Source: Ignavibacteriota bacterium (GTDB lineage Bacteria > Bacteroidota > Ignavibacteria > Ignavibacteriales > Melioribacteraceae). Taken from it: a stretch of DNA of 64,000 nt. The position numbers and the translations under genes are program-made. Numbering within the stretch: the first letter of the stretch is position 1; each line of letters begins with the position of its first letter. This document shows, piece by piece, positions 1 through 9,853 of this stretch. The stretch spans positions 221,018 through 285,017 of the forward strand of contig JABFGH010000003.1 in the NCBI GenBank assembly GCA_013112585.1, in the 5' to 3' direction. The notes under the pieces are model-generated. The model was not told the origin of the DNA. It was given only the letters and a program-made list of their open reading frames with translations, and searched no databases.

Positions 1-3000
1 GCAACAGTAAATGCAGCTTCGGGTAATGACAAATTACCGTAATAGCTTAAATCCTTTATGGTTCCATCAACAACTAAATCGGCATTAAAACTGCCTGATT
101 GATTAATAATGAATGGCAGTAAATTTCCGAAAGTGCTAATATTAAAATTTGTAGATTTTAAATTAATTCTTAAACTATCATCCTCAGCTACTCTGTTTTC
201 AACCGTTTTAAAACCTAAATAAACAGGAAAGTATCCGTTAATTTTTAATAGAGGATTTTGAAGATCGAACTCCGAATTAATAAAATTTAAGTCGGTATTT
301 AAACGGCTGTTAGCGTAATTAAAATTACAGAGCAAACTGCCGAAGTTAATACCCGAAACAGTTACATCGGATACCTCCATATTGAAATCAATTACGGGGT
401 GTTCTAAATCTCCGGCAACACTTGTTGTTAAGTTTATTTCAGAGTTTAAGTTACCTTGTTCGGTGTTAAGCAAATATTTATCAATAATGTTACCGGGCAG
501 TTTGGTAATCTCAAGACTCAGATTCTGATTTCCGTTATCGAGCAAAAAACCACCTGCAGTAAATGCTGCATTTTGATTACGTAAATTTAAATTTGCCAGG
601 TGCGTGCTGTCGGAATAAAATTCAATTTTAATTGGTTCATCATTTTCCCATTCAATATTTTTATAATCAACCCAAAGTGTATTTAGATTAAAAATTTGTT
701 CATCGGGTGATAATTCAAAAGTTCCTTCCGCTTCTGCTTTAACATCGGGCTCCATTTCTCCGTAAAGATTATAAAATAATTTATCAGCATTAAAAATTAA
801 ATCTGCAGAGATATTAGTGATGTTATCGCCTGCAAACATTCTGCTTCCGGTAGCCGAAACTGTACCGAATAGATTTTCAAAAGAAACCAGGCTGTTATCC
901 CTGCTGAAGTTTAATCCGAATTCAAATTCGGAGAGATAAAAAACATCATCATCTTTCCGTTTAACAAAATAATCTAAAACAATATTTGTGGAGATTGAGA
1001 AGTTATTGGAGTTGTTTGTTATTTGACCTGAACCTGTGCCGGCTACATCTAATTTATCATCGCCGAGTATAGCTGCAATTAGTTTGAAATCATTAAATTC
1101 AAAATCGTAATTGATAACAATATTGGAATCTACAATAGATGGGATATCTAAATAATCAGTTTCAATATCATAAATTTCTTCGCCTAAAGGATTAAACCCT
1201 TCAAATTTTTCAGTAACAATAGTAGAAATAGTTGAGCTTTCATAGGAGAGTAAATCAATTGCCTGCTTCAAGGAAAACTCTCCGCTCATTGTTAAATCAA
1301 CAAGTTCAGAGTTCAGCAGTATTTTTCTTAAAGCTCCATCCCGTTCTAACTTTAGGGAAACACTTGAACTGTCAATTTTTTCATCTCTAAAAAATGAAGG
1401 TTCGAGATCAATTGTCAATTCGCCTGTCATATTATCAATATCTAAATCTTTGCCCTCGGCATTCAGCTTAAAGTTTAAATCGCTGAACATATCCGGCTGT
1501 TCTAAAAGCATTGCTAAATTTAAATTATCAAGATTACCTTCAATTTCATATTCGGGCGCTGTTGGTAATGTAAAATCGATTATTCCGGCTAAGTAGGTAT
1601 GGGAGTAATTTATATTGCCGTCTAAAATAAATTCAATCACTTCGGAGCGGGCGAGAGTTTCAAAACGAAGCGAATCGATAGCAAGGTTCTTGTATTTCGA
1701 ATCATCAATTGATATTTCAAGTTCTGCATTTAATTCTTCGGGTGAGAGTCCAACCCCCTGTATTTTACCGTTTGATGTAAGAATGGTTGGTACGTCAACA
1801 ATGTTAGTCAGGTTTAAATTCTTCGTTTCAAAATTTATATCATAACGCAAAATATCTTCTTCAACATCCATGTATGAATCTGTTTGAAAAAAACCATCTC
1901 CAATTTGCGCACTCATATTTGCATGAAATATAGTAGGCTGACCTCTAAAATTCATATTCATATTAGTAACAAGTAAATCTTCAAATTGCGGTATATCTAA
2001 ATCAGGCAGCAATTTGCGTGCAGTTGAATAATCGGCAGAGGAATTATTAATTTCTACATCTAAAAAAAGGTTTTCCGGAGTGTGCAGGTTTTCTAATCTG
2101 CCTGCTAAGTCGAGATGAGTTTTATCGTAATCAACAATTAAATAATCAACATTAAAACTTCCGAATTGTCCGTCAGCTTTTAATTTTACACTTGGGCTGC
2201 CGTACAGAATTCGTGTCCCCGAAAGAAATACCGATAGATCATCAAAAGTAAAAGGGGAGGCATCAAGTTCTAATTGCAAAGGATATTTCTGGAAGTTCTC
2301 TAAATCTATATCGCCAAGTAAATTAATTTGTCCTAAAAAAGCACTTATACTTATATCTGATCGGTCGGTTTGGATATTCAATTGTTTTACATTTGCATAT
2401 CTATCGGTAATTTCAAATGTTCCTGAAAGTTTATTTATTTCAAAATCTGAAATATTTGTTTTACCGGAAAAGTCATTGAATACAAGCTGATATATCTCTT
2501 CTTCATTATGGATTAATAATTTGGCGGCAAGATTAAAGTTTTCTAAGTGGAAGTCATTTAAGTTTAAGTAGGGATAAGTTTTATTTGAGTTAAGGTTTTC
2601 ATAACTCCTTATTACCAGGTTTATATTTTCAAGATTAAGATTATTGACTTGTATAGCAAAGGGAAATTTACCTTTTTCTTCAGCTTCTTCTACCGCGGTA
2701 GTATCCTCGGTTGTTTTTTCAGACTGCTGTAATAATCTGTTTAAATTAGTTACTCTATTTTGGTTTTCTAAAATTGAAATATCAACGTTTTGCAGTTGAA
2801 TACTTCTAAAATAGATACGCTTAACCAAAAGCTGAAGGGGGCTTATCTTTATATCGATTTTTTCTGCGGAGAGTAAATTTTCATCTTCTACGGTAACATT
2901 AATATTACGCAAAATAAGAGAAGTAAAAATTGAACCGTCTATTTTTTCGATTGAAACTTTACCATTTAAACCGGCGTTGGCGGCATCAACAATCTCATCT

Positions 3001-3143
3001 CTTAAAATATCACGGAATGTAGAGGTTTGGGTAAACCCGAATAGAATGATCAGGAGAATAAAAACAGCTATAAAAAACCCTAAGAATATATTTACAATTC
3101 TTCTGAAAAGAGATTTTTTTTGTTTCTGCTTTTTGTCGCTCAA
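1..3143 (-). CDS. tamB: TamB/AsmA-like translocation and assembly module protein (3' end beyond the window)
   Basis: The reading frame is open from a TTG codon at 3143 to the window edge, about 1047 residues without a stop. The N-terminus has basic residues followed by one hydrophobic segment at about residues 12-37, as expected for an inner-membrane anchor. What follows is a long periplasmic repeat-rich region of short beta-strand segments, with phrases such as 'DIDLENFQKYPLQLELDASP' that are typical of TamB/AsmA proteins. Family knowledge: TamB forms a groove-like bridge between the membranes and helps outer-membrane protein or lipid traffic. The start lies 2 bp after the rfaE2 stop, so the gene looks co-transcribed with the LPS genes. 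The diagnostic C-terminal DUF490 domain is outside the window, so another AsmA-like protein is possible. Confidence 0.7.
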   Translation of the reverse strand, partial: MSDKKQKQKKSLFRRIVNIFLGFFIAVFILLIILFGFTQTSTFRDILRDEIVDAANAGLNGKVSIEKIDGSIFTSLILRNINVTVEDENLLSAEKIDIKISPLQLLVKRIYFRSIQLQNVDISILENQNRVTNLNRLLQQSEKTTEDTTAVEEAEEKGKFPFAIQVNNLNLENINLVIRSYENLNSNKTYPYLNLNDFHLENFNLAAKLLIHNEEEIYQLVFNDFSGKTNISDFEINKLSGTFEITDRYANVKQLNIQTDRSDISISAFLGQINLLGDIDLENFQKYPLQLELDASPFTFDDLSVFLSGTRILYGSPSVKLKADGQFGSFNVDYLIVDYDKTHLDLAGRLENLHTPENLFLDVEINNSSADYSTARKLLPDLDIPQFEDLLVTNMNMNFRGQPTIFHANMSAQIGDGFFQTDSYMDVEEDILRYDINFETKNLNLTNIVDVPTILTSNGKIQGVGLSPEELNAELEISIDDSKYKNLAIDSLRFETLARSEVIEFILDGNINYSHTYLAGIIDFTLPTAPEYEIEGNLDNLNLAMLLEQPDMFSDLNFKLNAEGKDLDIDNMTGELTIDLEPSFFRDEKIDSSSVSLKLERDGALRKILLNSELVDLTMSGEFSLKQAIDLLSYESSTISTIVTEKFEGFNPLGEEIYDIETDYLDIPSIVDSNIVINYDFEFNDFKLIAAILGDDKLDVAGTGSGQITNNSNNFSISTNIVLDYFVKRKDDDVFYLSEFEFGLNFSRDNSLVSFENLFGTVSATGSRMFAGDNITNISADLIFNADKLFYNLYGEMEPDVKAEAEGTFELSPDEQIFNLNTLWVDYKNIEWENDEPIKIEFYSDSTHLANLNLRNQNAAFTAGGFLLDNGNQNLSLEITKLPGNIIDKYLLNTEQGNLNSEINLTTSVAGDLEHPVIDFNMEVSDVTVSGINFGSLLCNFNYANSRLNTDLNFINSEFDLQNPLLKINGYFPVYLGFKTVENRVAEDDSLRINLKSTNFNISTFGNLLPFIINQSGSFNADLVVDGTIKDLSYYGNLSLPEAAFTV

Positions 3144-3145
3144 AA

Positions 3146-3628
3146 CTAATCTTTAAATTTTTTAATAATAGTATCAATTATACCGGATGTTGATTGAAAA
3201 TTTACGAATTCTATTCTTTCTACTTTACCGCCGTTTTTTTCAACGGTTTCTCTGCCAACAATATTATCAATTTTCCAATCGGCACCTTTGACAAGTATAT
3301 CGGGAATGATATCATCAATAATTTGTGCAGGGGTATCTTCCTCAAAAAAAGTTACGTAATCTACCGCCTTTAAGTTAGCCATAACAAAAGCTCTTTCTTC
3401 TTCCTTAACAATCGGTCTTTTATTTCCTTTCAGACGTTTAACGGAGGCATCGGTGTTAAGTGCAACAATCAGCACATCGCCAAATGCCCTTGCTTTATTA
3501 AGGTAATCAACATGTCCGGCGTGTAAAATATCAAAACAACCGTTTGAGAAAACAACTTTTTTATTTTCCTCTCTCAGTCGTTTTCTAATTTCAATCAGTT
3601 CGTTTCTATCTTTAATAATATTGTTCAT
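3146..3628 (-). CDS. rfaE2: D-glycero-beta-D-manno-heptose 1-phosphate adenylyltransferase
   Basis: A 160-residue cytidylyltransferase-fold protein. The nucleotide-binding signature 'FSNGCFDILHAGHVDYLNKA' contains HAGH at residues 36-39, and a 'KGADW' segment sits in the C-terminal half. It transfers AMP from ATP to heptose-1-phosphate to give ADP-heptose, the donor for the LPS inner core. In E. coli this is the C-terminal half of the HldE fusion; here it is a separate gene. Its ATG overlaps the rfaE1 stop by 4 bp (ATGA), which implies translational coupling to the partner enzyme. Confidence 0.92.
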   Translation of the reverse strand: MNNIIKDRNELIEIRKRLREENKKVVFSNGCFDILHAGHVDYLNKARAFGDVLIVALNTDASVKRLKGNKRPIVKEEERAFVMANLKAVDYVTFFEEDTPAQIIDDIIPDILVKGADWKIDNIVGRETVEKNGGKVERIEFVNFQSTSGIIDTIIKKFKD

Positions 3629-4641
3629 TTAATAACCGAGTTAACAGTATCAAATAATTTATTCAATTCAACAGGTACAATTCCAACCTCTTCGCAAACA
3701 ATTCCCGCGGCGTAGTTGGCTAGGCAAGCTGCATCAGCAATATCGGCATTAGCTGCTAAAGCCATTGTTAATGTTGAAATAACAGTATCACCTGCGCCGG
3801 AAACATCACGCACTTTCCGCGCTTTGGTTGAAATTCTTTTTATGTCGTTACTGCTTTTAAAAAGTGCAACACCGGCTTCGCCTAATGTTAATAGGGCGTA
3901 TTTAGGTTTAAGCTTTTCGATAAGTTTTTTACCGGCTCTTGCTATTTCTTCGTCACTTTCTATTCTTATTCCAAAAGCATCTTCAGTTTCTTTTTTATTG
4001 GGCTTAAATACAGTTACGTTTTTGTATTCAAAAAAATTATCAAATTTCGGATCGACTGTAATTATAATATTTTTACTATTAGCTATTTCTATAATTTCTT
4101 TTATCACCCGTTTAGTTAGAACACCTTTATTGTAATCCTGAAGTATTACTGCATCTAAACTTTCACTTTTACTTCTGAAATATTCTATAATCTTATTTTC
4201 AGTTTCTACAGAAATTTTGTTTTTGCTTTCTCTATCAATTCTTACAACGTGGTGGTTGTATGCTATTACTCTTGTTTTTGCAGTTGTCGGTCTTTGGTCA
4301 TCTATAATAATTCCTTCGGAATTTATTTCTGCTTCCTTCATTAAAGAATTAAACTCTCTGCCGTCATTATCGCTGCCGATAACGCCGATAGGTAAGGGAA
4401 TGCCTCCGAGTTTAATAATATTATAAGCACAGTTTGCGGCACCGCCGAATCTGAAAAATTCATTATCAATTTCAACAACCGGTACCGGTGCTTCGGGTGA
4501 AATTCTTTTTACCTCGCCCCAATAGTAGCAGTCGAGCATCATATCGCCAACTATGGCTATTTTTTTTCCGATAAAATTATTTTTAATATTTTCTAATTCA
4601 TTTTTAGATAATTGGAACATCTGTATTCCTATTTTTGCCAC
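3625..4641 (-). CDS. rfaE1: D-glycero-beta-D-manno-heptose-7-phosphate kinase
   Basis: A 338-residue PfkB/ribokinase-family sugar kinase. The N-terminal part has 'IAIVGDMMLDCYYWGEV' and 'RFGGAANCAYNI', and the C-terminal part has the family motif GAGDT at about residues 282-286 with the catalytic Asp. It phosphorylates heptose-7-phosphate at C1, one step before RfaE2. The first ATG (4641) overlaps the upstream propeller gene by 13 bp. An internal ATG at 4620 ('MFQLSKNELE') would remove the overlap and is equally plausible as the start. It corresponds to the N-terminal half of E. coli HldE. Confidence 0.92.
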   Translation of the reverse strand: MAKIGIQMFQLSKNELENIKNNFIGKKIAIVGDMMLDCYYWGEVKRISPEAPVPVVEIDNEFFRFGGAANCAYNIIKLGGIPLPIGVIGSDNDGREFNSLMKEAEINSEGIIIDDQRPTTAKTRVIAYNHHVVRIDRESKNKISVETENKIIEYFRSKSESLDAVILQDYNKGVLTKRVIKEIIEIANSKNIIITVDPKFDNFFEYKNVTVFKPNKKETEDAFGIRIESDEEIARAGKKLIEKLKPKYALLTLGEAGVALFKSSNDIKRISTKARKVRDVSGAGDTVISTLTMALAANADIADAACLANYAAGIVCEEVGIVPVELNKLFDTVNSVIK

Positions 4642-5711
4642 TGTGCTAATTTGTTAATTAATTCAATTCTAATTATTCCGCTGCTTGAGCCGAGCCACAT
4701 ATTTTTACCATCAAAGTAAAGTGTGTTAATTGTATTTGGAATTCTTTCATCGTATATCATTTTTACTTCATTGGTTATAATATTCAGTAATGCTAAACCT
4801 CTGCCGTATTGGTCTTTTGTTTTATCACCGAATTGATAAAGTGAAACCCACAAGAAATTACCGGTACGTTCAATATCATAAATGCCGTTAGCTGCAAATC
4901 CTGTCTCTGTATCAAATCTTTTCCACTCGTTTCTTCTGTCAAATTTATATAAGCCGCCGAGGTTATAATTTGGATTATATTGTGTCACAAATTCATCAAG
5001 ACCAATCCAAACATTATTCTGCTCAAAAAGTATCGAGCTTATTGAAACCTCGTCACCTTCACCTCTGAAAAAGTTTAATCGGTTGTTGTAAAATTCTACC
5101 GCGCCTTTTTCGTCAAGGTCTCTAAACTTATCATACTTATGTAAACCGGCTTCTGTTCCAAACCAAACTAAGCTGTCGCCGTCCACCTGAATTGATTTAA
5201 TTGTATTTGTTTTTTCATCACCGCCGGTTGTTAAATCGTAATCAATAAATTTTCTTTTTTTAATATCATATTTTGTAAGGTATTTAAATCTGCCAATCCA
5301 CAGCAGATCAGATGAGGCATCGTACGAAAGAGAACGGATCCAATTGCTAAGCTGCCCCCCTTTAGCAAATTTTCTTTTCATCCATCTGTTTCTTTTTTTA
5401 TCAAGAATCATCAAACCATCGATAGAACCTGCCCAAACGTATTGTTTGTTTGCGGCAATGCTGTAAACAAAGTCATTCTGTAAGTTATTTTTTGAGGTCG
5501 AATAGTTTGTCCATTTATTATTTTTAATGTTATAACGATAAACCCCGCTGCCGTTTGTTGCAGCCCAAATGTTTTCTCCGTCTCCGGTAATATCTTCAAT
5601 TGCTGAACCTTCTAAAAATTTAGTTACATCTAAATTAATTTGAGCCGCGGTTATCGAACTGAAAATTATAATCAGAAGAAATAATAAAAATATGGAGTAT
5701 TGGTTTTTCAT
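4629..5711 (-). CDS. secreted beta-propeller protein (two-component-regulator-propeller type repeats)
   Basis: 360 residues with a clear signal peptide (hydrophobic residues 6-22, cleavage near TAA-Q). The rest is a series of about 40-residue repeats with patterns such as 'NIWAATNGSGVYRYNIKNN', 'YVWAGSIDGLMILDK', 'LVWFGTEAGLHKYD' and 'NMWLGSSSGIIRI'. These are the W-x-G-T/S-x-x-G-L strands of Reg_prop beta-propellers. There is no kinase or output domain, so it is probably a free-standing periplasmic or surface propeller. It overlaps rfaE1 by up to 13 bp and so appears to be in the LPS operon. Its function is unknown; ligand or protein binding is inferred only from the fold. Confidence 0.75.
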   Translation of the reverse strand: MKNQYSIFLLFLLIIIFSSITAAQINLDVTKFLEGSAIEDITGDGENIWAATNGSGVYRYNIKNNKWTNYSTSKNNLQNDFVYSIAANKQYVWAGSIDGLMILDKKRNRWMKRKFAKGGQLSNWIRSLSYDASSDLLWIGRFKYLTKYDIKKRKFIDYDLTTGGDEKTNTIKSIQVDGDSLVWFGTEAGLHKYDKFRDLDEKGAVEFYNNRLNFFRGEGDEVSISSILFEQNNVWIGLDEFVTQYNPNYNLGGLYKFDRRNEWKRFDTETGFAANGIYDIERTGNFLWVSLYQFGDKTKDQYGRGLALLNIITNEVKMIYDERIPNTINTLYFDGKNMWLGSSSGIIRIELINKLAQWQK

Positions 5712-5827
5712 TTATTTATAATTCTTTTAGAGAACGTTTATGTTTATCGGTTAACCTATAAAAAGTTTATTTGAATTTAAAATTAAAGTTTAGAGGCATC
5801 ATATCAAAGTATGGTAATGGGGGTGAA

Positions 5828-6583
5828 TTATTTACTAAGCTCAACGGAGTCTTCAATTAAAAAACTGATACCCCAATTTTTTTCAAATGAGTTGATAATA
5901 CAATCGGTCAGCAAGCGGTAATCTGTCTGCTCATTTGTAATTTCTTCTATTTCAATTGTGTGGTCTTGCAGTTCTTCCAACAGCATAGGTTTCACTTCAT
6001 CACTTACATTCAAATATTCAGGAAGTTTTCTGTGAAAACTGCCGCAGAGAATTGAGCCATGCTGTAAAATTCTATTACCGATTTTTCTTTGAGCGCTGCC
6101 TATTATTTTTTTGCCATTAAATTTGACTTCACTTTTTGCCGTACTGGCAAAGCATAAAACACCCGATTGCTTTTTTAAGAGGCTCGGAAAGTGAGGCTGC
6201 TGATTTTCCAATTCTACATCTTTTAATGCTGGGCTATATTTTCTTAAACCGGCTACAAGCGCGAGTGAAATTTTTTCGTACAATTTTTTTGCCGTCATCT
6301 TATCTTTATCAATAGGCATAATAACCGAGTAGGTAAGTTCTTCGGCATGAAGTATTGCCCGTCCGCCGGTTGGTCTTGAAACAACTTCAATATTATCGGC
6401 TGCGGCAAAATTCAAATCAATATCGTCATAGCTTTGATTTGCGCCGAGAGAAATACAATATGGCTTCCATCTGTAGAATCTTAAATATGCAGTTTCGTTA
6501 CTGCATGAATTAACAAGGTTCAAATCAAAATCCATATTATACTTACCGGAATTTGATCCGCTATTAATTAATTTCCACTCCAT
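5828..6583 (-). CDS. lipoate-protein ligase A / octanoyltransferase family protein
   Basis: A 251-residue BPL/LplA/LipB-fold protein. The lipoyl-binding loop 'RPTGGRAILH' is at residues 70-79, followed by 'KIIGSAQRKIGNRILQHGSI', which contains the family's invariant Lys (GSAQRK) and the QHGSI motif. At about 250 residues it lacks the C-terminal accessory domain of full-length LplA, so a LipM/LipL-like octanoyl or lipoyl transfer role is as likely as ATP-dependent ligation. Its stop lies well upstream of the propeller start, and its ATG abuts the lpxA stop (shared base 6583). Which 2-oxoacid dehydrogenase it serves cannot be seen here. Confidence 0.8.
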   Translation of the reverse strand: MEWKLINSGSNSGKYNMDFDLNLVNSCSNETAYLRFYRWKPYCISLGANQSYDDIDLNFAAADNIEVVSRPTGGRAILHAEELTYSVIMPIDKDKMTAKKLYEKISLALVAGLRKYSPALKDVELENQQPHFPSLLKKQSGVLCFASTAKSEVKFNGKKIIGSAQRKIGNRILQHGSILCGSFHRKLPEYLNVSDEVKPMLLEELQDHTIEIEEITNEQTDYRLLTDCIINSFEKNWGISFLIEDSVELSK

Positions 6584-7356
6584 TAATTAAATCCGCCCCG
6601 CGTACTTTTGTTTAAGAACTCTAAAATCTGTTCAACATGCGGATCGCCTGCAAAATCTTCAGCAATTTTAGCTTTACCCTGACTGATATTTAACCCTGAT
6701 TTATAAAGAATTTGGTAAGCCTTTTTAATAGTAAAAATTTCATCGCTCGTAAATCCTCTTCTTTTCAGTCCGATAGAATTTATTCCCGAATATTTAATAG
6801 GGTGGCTGGCAGCTTTTACAAATGGGGGAATATCCTGCGTGGCTTTAAAACTTCCGCCAATCATGCAGTGCTTGCCAACTTTAACAAATTGATGTATGGT
6901 TACTACACCGCCAACAACTACCCAGTCATCAATTTCTACATGCCCGCCTAATTGGGCAGCGTTAGCTATAACAACATTATCTCCGATAATACAATCGTGA
7001 GCAATGTGAACATAAGCCATCAGCAAACAATTTTTTCCTACTCTTGAACTTTCTCCTTCAATTGATGCTCTGTGCAGTGTTACAAATTCACGGACTGTTG
7101 TATCATCGCCAATATGGAAATAAGATTTTTCATCTTTAAATTTTAAATCCTGCGGAATATCAGACACAGAAACAGATTGTGAAAACTTTACCCTGTTTCC
7201 AATTCTTGCTCCATCGTGAATAACGGTATGCGGACCGACAATACAATCATCGCCAATTTCAACATCATCTTTGATAATTGCGTATGGAGCTATTTTTACA
7301 TTGCTGCCAATTCTTGCTTTTCTACTTACAATAGCTGTCGAATGAATATCTGTCAT
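6583..7356 (-). CDS. lpxA: acyl-ACP--UDP-N-acetylglucosamine O-acyltransferase
   Basis: 257 residues, the usual family length. The N-terminal two thirds is a left-handed beta-helix of hexapeptide repeats ([LIV]-G-x4), and 'MAYVHIAHDC' carries the catalytic His pair at residues 117 and 120. The C-terminal third is the helical region beginning near 'GLKRRGFTSDEI'. The enzyme makes UDP-3-O-acyl-GlcNAc, the first step of lipid A synthesis. It sits directly downstream of lpxC/fabZ (6-bp gap) in the order lpxD-lpxC/fabZ-lpxA. Confidence 0.95.
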   Translation of the reverse strand: MTDIHSTAIVSRKARIGSNVKIAPYAIIKDDVEIGDDCIVGPHTVIHDGARIGNRVKFSQSVSVSDIPQDLKFKDEKSYFHIGDDTTVREFVTLHRASIEGESSRVGKNCLLMAYVHIAHDCIIGDNVVIANAAQLGGHVEIDDWVVVGGVVTIHQFVKVGKHCMIGGSFKATQDIPPFVKAASHPIKYSGINSIGLKRRGFTSDEIFTIKKAYQILYKSGLNISQGKAKIAEDFAGDPHVEQILEFLNKSTRGGFN

Positions 7357-7362
7357 AATATT

Positions 7363-8781
7363 TTAATCTTCTTGTCCATTATTTTTTTCTCTATCAACAA
7401 TACCCGCCATCAGTTCAGCTTCGGCAACTAAATTATTATCAACATATGCTTCTGTTTTAATTACCATAACGCTTCGTTTTTTGCTTACCAATTCTGCCTG
7501 CAGTACTAATTGATCGCCCGGAACAACTTGCTTGCGGAATTTTGCCTTATTGATTCCCATAAACACCATAAGTTTGCTGGCGGGGTCCATGTATGAATTT
7601 AATAATAAAATACCCCCGCATTGCGCCATTGCTTCAATTATTAAAACGCCGGGCATTATCGGTTCATCAGGAAAATGTCCTTCAAAAAATGGTTCGTTGC
7701 CGGTAACTGATTTAATGCCTACAACTTTTTTCTCCATTTCGAGATGTGTAATTTTATCGACTAATAAAAACGGGTAACGATGAGGGAGTATTCTTTTGAT
7801 AGCATTAATATCGAATACTACCCCTTCTTTTTTTACATGCTGATATTTTTTAACAAGTTTTTTCTGCTGGTATAGCTGTCTAATTTTTTTCGCAAACTCA
7901 ACGTTTGCTTTATGTCCGGGTCTTGCGGCAAGTATTTGTGCTTTAAAGGGAACTCCAATTAATGCAAGATCGCCGATAAGATCCAGCAATTTATGTCTTA
8001 CCGGTTCATTTCTAAATCGTAAAGTTTTATCATTTAAAAAACCGCTAGTGCCTAAAGATAAATCGGAATTTAACCCGAGCTTATTTTTAAGCTGGATAAT
8101 TTCATTTTCCGACATATCGTGGTCAACTATAACAACAGCGTTATCTAAATTTCCCCCTTTTATCAATCCCTTTTCAGCAAGTGTTTCTACTTCGCTTAAA
8201 AAGCAGAAAGTTCTTGCAGGTGCAAATTCGCTTACAAATTCTTTTCCTAAATCAAACAAACCTGTGTGCTGGCTTCCCAGCGCAGGGTTTTGATAATCTA
8301 CCATCACTGTTAATCTATATCCGTCTAACGGAAGAGCAACAATATCAACCTGCTCTTCTTCGTTATGATACATAACTGTTTCATCTATTATTATATAATC
8401 CTTAGGTGCTTCCTGCTTTTCAATTCCGGCTTCCAGCAATTTTTCAACGTAGGGCATTGCACTGCCGTCTCCAATCGGGGGCTCGATCCCATCAATTTCA
8501 ATTATTATGTTATCAATCTGCAGACCTACAATTGCCGCGAGTACGTGCTCAACTGTATGAACTCGAGTATCTCCAATTCCAATTGTGGTGCCCCGCGAAG
8601 TATCAACTACATAATCTGCATTAGCAGGTATTTCAATTCTCTCTGCTAAATCGGTTCTAACAAATCTAATTCCAAAATTTTCCGGAGCAGGTTTGAACGT
8701 CATTGTTGTTAAATGTCCGGTATGAAGCCCGGCACCCGAAATTGATGCTGACTTTGATATTGTATGCTGTAATTCAAGCAT
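7363..8781 (-). CDS. lpxC/fabZ: bifunctional UDP-3-O-acyl-GlcNAc deacetylase / 3-hydroxyacyl-ACP dehydratase
   Basis: 472 residues made of two enzymes. Residues 1-300 are LpxC, with the zinc-site motif HTVEH at 75-79 and 'PIGDGSAMPYVE'. From about residue 330 the sequence is FabZ, with 'ILPHRYPFLLVDKI' and 'GHFPDEPIMPGVLIIEAMAQ' carrying the hot-dog-fold catalytic His and Glu. LpxC deacetylates UDP-3-O-acyl-GlcNAc (the committed lipid A step) and FabZ dehydrates 3-hydroxyacyl-ACP. The fusion is established for Bacteroidetes/Chlorobi-type bacteria and supports the taxonomic reading. It shares base 8781 with the lpxD stop. Confidence 0.96.
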   Translation of the reverse strand: MLELQHTISKSASISGAGLHTGHLTTMTFKPAPENFGIRFVRTDLAERIEIPANADYVVDTSRGTTIGIGDTRVHTVEHVLAAIVGLQIDNIIIEIDGIEPPIGDGSAMPYVEKLLEAGIEKQEAPKDYIIIDETVMYHNEEEQVDIVALPLDGYRLTVMVDYQNPALGSQHTGLFDLGKEFVSEFAPARTFCFLSEVETLAEKGLIKGGNLDNAVVIVDHDMSENEIIQLKNKLGLNSDLSLGTSGFLNDKTLRFRNEPVRHKLLDLIGDLALIGVPFKAQILAARPGHKANVEFAKKIRQLYQQKKLVKKYQHVKKEGVVFDINAIKRILPHRYPFLLVDKITHLEMEKKVVGIKSVTGNEPFFEGHFPDEPIMPGVLIIEAMAQCGGILLLNSYMDPASKLMVFMGINKAKFRKQVVPGDQLVLQAELVSKKRSVMVIKTEAYVDNNLVAEAELMAGIVDREKNNGQED

Positions 8782-9842
8782 TAAGAATTCTCCAGATTAT
8801 TTTTATCATTGATGAATTTTTCAAGTTCACCAATTTTCTTTTCAAGTTCTTTGATCCGCTGTGCATATTTGGGCAGGTTTCTAACTTGGGCTTCAAGTCT
8901 TAAGCGGTCTTTAAGTTCTTGAGCAGGCGAGCCTGAATATGTGCCCGGTTTTGTTAATGATTTTGATACTCCGGCTTGCGCGCCTACGATAACTTTATCC
9001 CCAATTTCAATATGACCGACTAAACCAACCTGACCGGCTAATATACTATTATTACCAACTTTTGTACTGCCCGATACACCGGTTTGTGCTGATATTACTG
9101 TGTTTTCGCCAATTGTAACATTGTGTGCAATTTGAACTAAGTTATCTATTTTAGCATTCTTCTTTATTGTTGTTGAACCTAATGCAGCTCTATCAATTGA
9201 AACATTTGAACCGATTTCAACATCGTCTTCCAACACTACATTACCAATCTGCGGAATTTTATTGTATATACCATTTTCATCGGGAGTATAACCAAAGCCA
9301 TCGGATCCGATAACAGTGCCGGAATGAATGATTACTCTTTTGCCAGTTTTACAGTCTTCGCGAATTGAAACATTTGAGAAGATCAAACAGTCATCATCAA
9401 TTATTACATTTTCGCTAATAACCGTGTTATGAAAAATTTTAACATTATTCCCAATTTTACAGTTTTTTGAAACAACTACATTTTTACCGATTGCAGTATT
9501 GCTGCCTATCTCTGCACTTTCGTCAATAAATGCGGTATCATCAATTCCTTCTAACTTAAATTCGGGATTAAAGAAATGCATAATTATTTTATGGAGAGCA
9601 ATATTCGGTTTTTCAACTTCGATGTAGTTTATATCATCACGGCTTTTTTCAAATCCGGATTTAACAATAATAGCAGTGGCTTTTGTATCGGGGAAATATT
9701 TTTCGTAAGCAGGGTGATATAGGAATGTAAGCTCGCCTTCCGATGCCTCTTCAATTTTAGCTACATTATGGATCAGGGAGTTTTCATTACCAAAAATTTT
9801 GCCGCCGATAAGATCGGCGGCATCTTTAATTTTTATTTCCAT
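8781..9842 (-). CDS. lpxD: UDP-3-O-(3-hydroxyacyl)glucosamine N-acyltransferase
   Basis: 353 residues. An N-terminal uridine-binding domain (about 1-100) is followed by a hexapeptide-repeat beta-helix. '[20 protein letters not shown]' includes the catalytic His region of LpxD. A C-terminal coiled-coil-like helix ('[20 protein letters not shown]') ends the protein. It adds the second acyl chain to give UDP-2,3-diacylglucosamine. The gene sits between ompH and lpxC/fabZ with close spacing, the common skp-lpxD-fabZ-lpxA order. Confidence 0.95.
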   Translation of the reverse strand: MEIKIKDAADLIGGKIFGNENSLIHNVAKIEEASEGELTFLYHPAYEKYFPDTKATAIIVKSGFEKSRDDINYIEVEKPNIALHKIIMHFFNPEFKLEGIDDTAFIDESAEIGSNTAIGKNVVVSKNCKIGNNVKIFHNTVISENVIIDDDCLIFSNVSIREDCKTGKRVIIHSGTVIGSDGFGYTPDENGIYNKIPQIGNVVLEDDVEIGSNVSIDRAALGSTTIKKNAKIDNLVQIAHNVTIGENTVISAQTGVSGSTKVGNNSILAGQVGLVGHIEIGDKVIVGAQAGVSKSLTKPGTYSGSPAQELKDRLRLEAQVRNLPKYAQRIKELEKKIGELEKFINDKNNLENS

Positions 9843-9853
9843 TCATTAAAGTA

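Noticed and set aside
8365..8649. Plus-strand frames within the lpx genes and similar opposite-strand frames elsewhere
   Set aside because: They are mirror frames of well-supported genes, without ribosome sites or recognisable domains.
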